From Goniomonas avonlea (lineage: Eukaryota; Cryptophyceae; Goniomonadida; Goniomonadaceae), in contig QUTJ01031323.1 in the NCBI GenBank assembly GCA_003573635.1, positions 1 through 10,907 of the forward strand: a stretch of DNA of 10,907 nt, read 5' to 3'. The translations under genes and the position numbers were made by a program. The notes under the pieces are model-generated. The model was given only the letters and a program-made list of their open reading frames with translations. It was not told the DNA's origin and searched no databases. Shown one piece after another: positions 7,101 to 10,907 of this stretch (the first letter of the stretch is position 1; each line of letters starts with the position of its first letter).

Positions 7101-9081
7101 TGCACATTCCACTGTCTACCTGTTCTTCGGTTTCCCCCGTGTGCGTCTCTCTCTGTCCTTCCAACCCCTCCTTGTCCCGTCGCCCCCCCTCTCGCACTCA
7201 CTCCTCTCCCCCCTTATGCTGGGTCTCCGGGCCACCACATTAGTTCGTACATCCTCTCCTCCTCGCCCCTCCTCTCCCCTCTCGAGCCTCATCTTGGGTC
7301 TCAGGGCCATCACATTAGTTCGTCACACGCCGGTGCGCACCATCAGGGGGGGCACAGGAACCGTGGGCATGGCGGAGCGGCGCACGGAGGACACTCAGGG
7401 GTGGCCCCGCAGCACGGAGGGTCCGCATACCCTCAGCAGCATCATGCGGGCAGTCATGGGCACCACTCGCACCATCATCAAGTGCGTTCTCTGACCCATA
7501 AGCGTGTGCGTCGCGTATCATCATGATTGCCCAGCCCACGAACGTGTGTAACCGGTTGGCTTCTTTCCCTCGCTTTCCTCCCTCCTCCTTCCCTCCCCCC
7601 TCCTTCCCTCGTTCCTTCCGCCCCTTCTTGGCCAACTCACCCTCGACCAGGCGCCAGCCCCATATGGCTACGGCGCCGCGCCAAGTGCTCCATTCGACGG
7701 GCAGCGCGCTTACAACTACCACGACTACAATCAGGTACGCAATCAACCGCGACTACAGCCACGCTACAGCGTCTCTCACCCCCTTCACCACCACCACCTC
7801 CGCCATCTCAACACACAGATGTCGCGGGCGATCACCTATCCTCTGTCTCTCACCTGACTCTCCGCAGCCACGCAACAACGTCTCACCCACCACCACCTCC
7901 GCCATCTCAATACACAGATGCCACGGGCGACTCTGTCACTCCCTCTCACTCACACACACTCACCGGTGTGCCTGACACACGCAACAGCAGCCATACGCAG
8001 CACCGCAGTCGTCGGCAAGGCGGTATGACCAGGCAGGGCAGCACCACTCTCCCTCCCGCGACCACTCGTCCTCTGCTCATGCTGCGCCACACACAAGCCC
8101 CGTTCCAGGTGAGGGTTTCTCACAGTAGGCACAAAGGCACAGGGAGAGGGCTCTGCACGTTCTCTGTCCTTGCGAGGGGCACACGACGGCACAGGGAGAG
8201 GGAGTGGCAGAGTAGGGAGGGAGTCACTCCTACTCACGCTCTTCATTTTTTGTGTGTCCCTGTGCCTTTGTCCGCTCGGGTGTCGAGAGCCGAGACCTCT
8301 CCTTGCGAGAGGCACGCTTTCCGCCCTCTGCCCTTTTTTGTATCGTCTCTCGACATCCGACCGCAACCCCTGCCCCCTGCCTCTCAACTAAAAGGAAACA
8401 AAACTTAACTTTCAGCCTTAAAAGCAGCCGTTTCTTTGCGTGCTCACACCCCTCTCCCAGTGTACTACAACTCTGGGTCCCCGAAGTACGCTGGCCACGG
8501 TTCAACGGGGGTATTGGGCTACTACTGCTAGTCCTGCTGTCGCAACTGCCAGCTGGGTGGTCTCAACCTCAGCTGGTGCAGTGGGGTGGCAGTCAATGTT
8601 CAACGGGGGTGTTGGGCTCCTACTGCTAGTCCTGCTGTTGCAACTGCCGGCTGGTCTCAACCTCGGCTGGTGCAGTGGGGCGGCAACGGGGGTGTTGGGC
8701 TCCTACTGTTAGTCCTCAGGAAATGGTCTCAACCTCACGGGAGCGTTGGGCTACTACTGCTAGTCCTGCTGTTGCAACTGCCGGCCGCGCACTGGGTGTT
8801 CTCAGCGGGGCAGTGGGGTGGCAGACGTGACCGCGCGTGGTGGTCAACCTCACAGGATGCGAGTGCTCTGGGTGGTGTGACAATTCTTGCGCCTTGTCGC
8901 GCTTGCCTTGTCACAGCCCCTCAGACACTCAGCACCTCCACAGCGTGATCGAAACCAGGCCACAACGGTGTCTCGCCCCTTCATCCCAGCGCCAGCAACT
9001 CATTCAGGACAGGACAACCCGTCACCCGAGGCCCCTCTTCAGCATCCCGGTGTGCTGTTGAGCGAAGCTGCCCTGGTTTAG
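4169..9081 (+). CDS. alpha-kinase (MHCK/EF2K-type), about 12 exons, long low-complexity tail
   Basis: Exons by frame and GT-AG sites: 4169-4401, 4449-4779, 4830-4994, 5039-5392, 5450-5547, 5703-5820, 6460-7026, 7305-7481, 7651-7734, 7991-8108, then less surely 8461-8510 and 8917-9081; joined they encode about 819 residues with no stop. Residues 1-77 are Met/Gly-rich with a repeated MQMPMG. The alpha-kinase domain (about 78-280) has a GG pair at 95-96, likely catalytic Lys K119 (VAKFL), KGSYAKHNNN at 192-201, D231, DPQIH (241-245) and the zinc set H245, H269, C271, C275 (HTCNPVC), so it should be active. The rest is disordered: a Q/A-rich coiled-coil-like run (about 318-361), a Q/P/Y-rich exon 7 (434-622) with RSRSNSSE, and a His-rich exon 8. 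It is a paralogue of the kinase at 987, which has no introns. Exons 1-10 are firm in my view; the terminus is not. Confidence 0.82.
4250..4285 (+). repeat. 18-bp tandem duplication encoding MQMPMG
   Basis: Two perfect 18-nt copies (4250-4267 and 4268-4285) of ATGCAGATGCCAATGGGC lie in exon 1 of the second kinase and encode MQMPMG twice, followed by a partial MQM. The whole first exon is unusually rich in Met and Gly. Confidence 0.95.
5281..5345 (+). repeat. Q/A codon repeat in exon 4 of the second kinase
   Basis: Repeated CAGGCACAG and CAGCAGGCGCAG units encode a QAQQQAQAQQ run after the kinase domain. Together with the following KEREKREQQ it could form a helix or coiled coil. Confidence 0.85.
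5548..5702 (+). other. intron carrying degenerate copies of the next exon's start
   Basis: This is a 155-nt intron, donor CG|GTAGGA and acceptor CCCAG|ATCC, joining phase 2 to phase 2 (CG+A). Upstream of the acceptor lie two degenerate copies of the start of exon 6: 5631-5656 (CATGCACG..GGAGTGGAGTAT) and 5660-5700 (GCACGACCAA..GTGCCC). The exon version runs from 5709 (CATGCACGACCAA..GGAGTCGAGTAT). Another acceptor-like TTCCAG ends at 5644. Confidence 0.65.
5821..6459 (+). other. 639-nt intron with decayed copies of the preceding exon end and CG/CT repeats
   Basis: Donor GAGCCG|GTGCGT and acceptor CTGCAG|AAATCC join in phase 0. Two degraded copies of the exon 6 end lie inside: 5905-5922 (GGTTCGGT..CTATGAGCC) and 5937-5957 (ending TAC TAG GAG CCG followed by GTGAGC). 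A (GC)n run at 6311-6326 passes directly into (CT)n tracts to about 6394. At 6296 AAGTTTGGCGAA vaguely resembles the start of exon 7. Confidence 0.65.
6311..6402. repeat. (GC)n then (CT)n simple repeats
   Basis: Alternating GC of about 16 nt is followed by CT dinucleotide runs, a C10 run and another CT run ending in GTGTGTGT. These sit just before the exon 7 acceptor and could serve as an extended polypyrimidine tract. Confidence 0.9.
7216..7324 (+). repeat. 75-nt-spaced duplicate of an intron-exon junction
   Basis: Copy 1 (7216-7249) lies inside the intron and copy 2 (7291-7324) spans the acceptor of exon 8 (7305). About 34 nt align with 4 or 5 mismatches. In copy 1 the acceptor reads TCTCCG|GGCCACCAC instead of TCTCAG|GGCCATCAC, so its AG is missing. 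Confidence 0.85.
7756..7990 (+). repeat. 109-nt tandem repeat inside the intron before exon 10
   Basis: Copy A starts at 7756 (CAGCCACGCTACAGCGTC) and copy B at 7865 (CAGCCACGCAACAACGTC), 109 nt apart. Both continue through ACCACCTCCGCCATCTCAA and an ACACAGATG segment. A partial third copy, CACGCAACA at 7978-7986, again 109 nt on, sits at the acceptor of exon 10. Confidence 0.85.
8461..9081 (+). other. uncertain 3' exons of the second kinase
   Basis: After exon 10 (which ends in phase 1 at 8108) three ends are possible. Reading through gives a stop at 8126-8128. Splicing to 8461 (acceptor CTCCCAG) gives a Tyr/Gly-rich stretch (VYYNSGSPKYAGHG) and a stop near 8528. Splicing on from 8510 to 8917 (or directly from 8108 to 8933) gives a hydrophilic Pro/Gln-rich end with a stop at 9079-9081. 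All are phase-compatible; I prefer the longest because its last exon reads like the rest of the tail. Confidence 0.45.
8503..8820. repeat. degenerate tandem repeats, units about 98, 83 and 52 nt
   Basis: CAACGGGGGT(A/G)TTGGGCT begins at 8503, 8601 and 8684, and a weaker form at about 8736. Each is followed by CTACTGCTAGTCCTGCTG, and then usually by CAACTGCC and TCTCAACCTC. Spacings of 98, 83 and about 52 are not multiples of three, so the array is most likely non-coding. The first unit begins within possible exon 11. Confidence 0.85.
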
Positions 9082-9218
9082 GGTGGTTGGCCCAACGCGT
9101 GGTGACTGGTCCTGGCAGTGTGTACGGTGCTCGTGTATGATGTGGCCGCTCCTGGTCCCGTATGTGTGGTGATTGGTGCTGGAGGTGCGCGTGGCGCTCC
9201 TGGATTATTCGGTTTCGG

Positions 9219-9358
9219 GACAACACCCCTTGGGGGGGTAAAGGTGGGGGGGGGGGAATCGGGCGGCCCATATATATGCCGAGCCACGGTAAACGGTGGA
9301 CAACACCCCTTGGGGGGTAGGTGGGGGGGACCATGCCGTGCCACTGTAAACGGGGCGC
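9219..9358. repeat. 80-nt tandem duplication with G-quadruplex-like runs
   Basis: GACAACACCCCTTGGGGGG occurs at 9219 and 9299. GCCAC(G/T)GTAAACGG closes each unit at 9283 and 9340. Unit 1 has G7, GG, G11 and GGG runs within 9232-9263, and unit 2 has G6, GG and G7 within 9312-9329, so four-stranded G structures are possible on the + strand. Confidence 0.8.
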
Positions 9359-9534
9359 GGTGTGACGGGTGTCAAGTTCGGGCAAGTTTTGGGTGTCGGT
9401 CACCGTGAGGGGCTGACTGTCAAACAGCCTCTGTTCGCCACGGGAGCAGCTTTGTTTGTGTGGTCGAGTCATAAATTCGATATTCTAGACCGATGTTGTG
9501 CAAGTCTCGGGGGGTCCACAGAGCAGGCAGACAC

Positions 9535-9625
9535 GCAGATAGACAGCCAGACACGGGAGGGAGACAGGGAGGCGGGGAGGGAGAGAGGGACGAAGAGGGG
9601 GAGAGGGGGCCCGGGAGAGAGCGGG
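9535..9625. repeat. GA-rich low-complexity tract
   Basis: A purine-rich + strand with GACAGA, GGGAGG and GAGAGGG units; the start includes three CAGACA-like units. No coding sense. Confidence 0.75.
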
Positions 9626-9793
9626 GCTGGAAATCGGCGTGGCCTTTTTGGATCCTTAGATTGCTGGATTTATACATAACGTTACATTCAGACGCAACCC
9701 AGACGGGTCGCTGCACGCAAGAGTCAAACGTGTACACGTTGAAAGATAGAACATGTCACTTTACTGTGCCTCTGAGTCCAGTTAGTTTACACC

Positions 9794-9872
9794 GTCACTC
9801 ACTCACTCACTCACTCACACCACCACTCACTCCGTCACTCACTCACACCACCGTTCACACACTCACTCACAC
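9794..9872. repeat. (CACT)n tetranucleotide array with interruptions
   Basis: TCACTCAC runs are interrupted by CACCACC and CCGT, and the pattern TCACTCACTCACACCACC is repeated. It is a simple microsatellite. Confidence 0.9.
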
Positions 9873-9895
9873 CCACACCGTCCCAACCAGCTAAC

Positions 9896-10073
9896 CATAT
9901 GGCTCATCGCTCCACTAAAGGGGGGCGACAGGTCAAACTGGTTACACAACTATGTAATAAATCCAGATCACATTACTTATCTGTTCTAATCAATGACTAG
10001 AACACCTTTTGAAAATGTGTAACCAGTTTGACCTGTCGCCCCCCTTAGCATATTGCTCTGTCATCGCCCCACT
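9896..10073. mobile_element. MITE-like element: perfect 31-bp inverted repeat with flanking direct repeats
   Basis: Arms 9918-9948 and 10016-10046 are perfect inverted copies beginning AAGGGGGGCGACAGGTC, around a 67-nt AT-rich interior. The interior has a small 7-bp hairpin (TGTTCTA 9982-9988 / TAGAACA 9998-10004). Outside the arms, imperfect direct repeats CATATGGCTC..ATCGCTCCACT (9896-9916) and CATATTGCTC..ATCGCCCCACT (10049-10073, with TGTC inserted) agree at 19 of 21 aligned positions, like an old long target-site duplication. There is no transposase, so it would be non-autonomous. It could instead be a stable 3' UTR hairpin; AATAAA at 9956-9961 lies inside the loop. Confidence 0.5.
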
Positions 10074-10907
10074 CCACGCCGCCTGGTGTTTGCCCACGCC
10101 AGTACTCCTCCCCCGGGGCAGAACCAAAACTCTCCTTCCTGCCAGAACCCCACGCCTGGCCGCTCTCTGCTTGTCCAGGCTCGTCACACCGACCACCGCT
10201 AGGCCAGCCCCCCTCCGAGCTGACAAACCCCCCGACACGAAAACCACTGTCCCAGTTGCCTGCGCCCTCGTCACCACCATCGCGGCCCTTCCAGTCCCCC
10301 CTTGGCTGGTCGACCCAAGTTGGACCCGCGCCAAGGGTGTCGCCGTTACAGTCATACGACGGCTGTCCGTCCTGCGCTGTGTCACGGAACCCACCGCCGT
10401 TCCCGCCCCAGTAGTCTGCGGAGCTCCACTCCTGACCGTCGCTCCCATTCACCTCTCCCCCCATGCACTCCTGACGGTTGCTGCCATTCACCTCTCCCCC
10501 CATGCACTCCTGACGGTTGCTGCCATCCACCCCTCCCTCCATATACGGCCCACCAAAGCCCACACGCGCGTGGCCGTTGCGCTGTTTTGGTGCTTGGATA
10601 CTCCCGCTCTCTCTCATCCGGTCCCGCCCATCACGATCATCAGTGCCCCCATCACAGTCATTGGAGCGCCCCCCACGCTCGCCGTCGTCACCGAGCGTGA
10701 GCGGGGGATATTTAACAGACCGCGGCGGGTGGGAGTGGCGCTTCGCACCGTGTGTGCCGTGCGCGTGCGCGTGCCGATGCTTGTTGCAGGTGGACCAAGG
10801 GTCCACAGGCACAGGCTGCGCCAACGGGATGCCGGCAGAAGTGATGGCGACGGCAGGAGGGTACACGGGGCCAAACGGGGAGAGTCCGGTGAGGCGGCGG
10901 ATGACGT
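10045..10907 (-). CDS. hypothetical protein, 3' part only (5' end outside the window)
   Basis: An open frame of about 287 codons runs in from the right edge and stops at 10045-10047. I do not recognise a domain. From the N-terminal side it has a Pro/Val-rich stretch, a His/Arg cluster (KHRHAHAHGTHG), a Gly/Asp/Arg-rich disordered part, three 13-residue repeats (GSNRQECM type) and a Gly/Trp/Glu-rich end. The composition is plausible for a disordered protein and resembles the other tails here. However, the + strand is also open for about 900 nt opposite it, so the call is tentative. The last two bases of the stop codon fall in the right arm of the inverted repeat, so the original C-terminus may have been altered by the insertion. 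Confidence 0.4.
   Translation of the reverse strand, partial: VIRRLTGLSPFGPVYPPAVAITSAGIPLAQPVPVDPWSTCNKHRHAHAHGTHGAKRHSHPPRSVKYPPLTLGDDGERGGRSNDCDGGTDDRDGRDRMRESGSIQAPKQRNGHARVGFGGPYMEGGVDGSNRQECMGGEVNGSNRQECMGGEVNGSDGQEWSSADYWGGNGGGFRDTAQDGQPSYDCNGDTLGAGPTWVDQPRGDWKGRDGGDEGAGNWDSGFRVGGFVSSEGGWPSGGRCDEPGQAESGQAWGSGRKESFGSAPGEEYWRGQTPGGVEWGDDRAIC
10071..10095 (+). other. second copy of a PRRLVFA-encoding segment
   Basis: Bases 10072-10095 match 2011-2034 in the tail of the first kinase, with only two C/T differences before the final bases. Read in the matching frame both encode PRRLVFA preceded by Ser or Thr, and both differences are synonymous (CTG/TTG, GCC/GCT). The frame is open only from 10032 to 10196. 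It may be a kinase-tail remnant on the + strand. Confidence 0.4.
10423..10539 (-). repeat. three 39-bp tandem repeats encoding 13-residue units
   Basis: Three in-register 39-bp units (10539-10501, 10500-10462, 10461-10423) encode variants of GGEVNGSNRQECM. The first two are nearly identical and the third ends GSDGQEW. A unit length that is a multiple of three, with preserved frame, mildly supports the minus-strand gene, though a frame on the + strand also stays open. Confidence 0.9.

Larger units (their letters stand above)
9082..9895. other. gene-free repeat-rich region downstream of the second kinase
   Basis: I see no gene here. Open frames exist but have repeat-driven composition. The stretch holds an 80-nt duplication with long G-runs (9219-9358), GA-rich low complexity (about 9535-9625) and a CACT array (9794-9872). 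It lies between the end of the second kinase and the inverted-repeat element, so it should include the kinase's 3' UTR. Confidence 0.6.

Noticed and set aside
7717-7762. CGACTACA shared between the exon 9 end and the first bases of its intron
   Set aside because: About 11 of 15 positions match; could be chance in this Tyr/Asp-codon-rich stretch.
7527-8408. Pro/Thr/Ser-rich + strand frame of 293 codons
   Set aside because: It runs through C/T-rich intron repeats and is out of frame with the better-supported exons at 7651-7734 and 7991-8108.
8503-8820. Array considered as CRISPR-like direct repeats
   Set aside because: Units shrink and diverge, spacers are not unique, and the setting is eukaryotic with introns.
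9118-9408. Gly-rich + strand frame downstream of the second kinase
   Set aside because: It is driven by the 80-nt G-rich duplication; the frame shifts between units and no family is recognisable.
9956-9961. AATAAA as the poly(A) signal of the second kinase
   Set aside because: It lies nearly 900 nt past the stop and inside the loop of the inverted-repeat element; possible but unsupported.

Overview
The window looks like nuclear DNA of a unicellular eukaryote. It has short GT-AG introns (44-57 nt in the 5' half of one gene), an alpha-kinase (MHCK/EF2K-type) pair, a secretory-pathway glycosyltransferase, many simple repeats (GA, CT, CG, CACT) and long Q/P/H-rich tails. The repeat-laden C/T-rich introns would suit a protist such as a choanoflagellate, oomycete or alga, but I cannot name the lineage. 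Ambiguous bases lie at 66, 73 and 430, all in the repeat-rich left edge.

Layout. 1-986: no convincing gene; GA-rich repeats, a short C-rich tandem repeat and a weak tRNA-like fragment. 987-2276 (+): an intronless alpha-kinase whose tail is rich in CDK-type sites and carries an RRLVF motif. 2277-2764: shared 3' region with a cluster of hairpins. 2765-3937 (-): an intronless GT34-like (GMA12/MNN10) glycosyltransferase with a signal peptide. 3938-4168: a 231-bp spacer between two divergent starts. 4169 to about 9081 (+): a second alpha-kinase split into about 12 exons. Its kinase domain lies in exons 1-4, followed by a long Q/A-, Q/P/Y- and H-rich tail. My exon set keeps frame throughout and gives about 819 residues, but the last two exons are uncertain. 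9082-9895: tandem and simple repeats, no gene. 9896-10073: a perfect 31-bp inverted repeat flanked by imperfect direct repeats, MITE-like. 10045-10907 (-): an open frame running off the right edge, possibly the 3' end of a gene of unknown function.

How the genes relate. The two kinases share the nucleotide-binding lysine, the DPQIH and GFGLGN segments and the HxCxxxC zinc signature, so they are a duplicated pair. One lacks introns and the other is intron-rich. The glycosyltransferase between them has no evident functional tie to the kinases. It is head-to-head with the intron-rich kinase and tail-to-tail with the intronless one.

The most unusual signal is in the 3' half of the second kinase gene. 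Several larger introns contain decayed tandem copies of the adjacent exon ends, including dead splice junctions (an acceptor AG changed to CG; a copied exon end with an in-frame TAG). This suggests that introns in this gene grew, or splice junctions moved, by local tandem duplication. I see no evidence of a defence, toxin or viral system.
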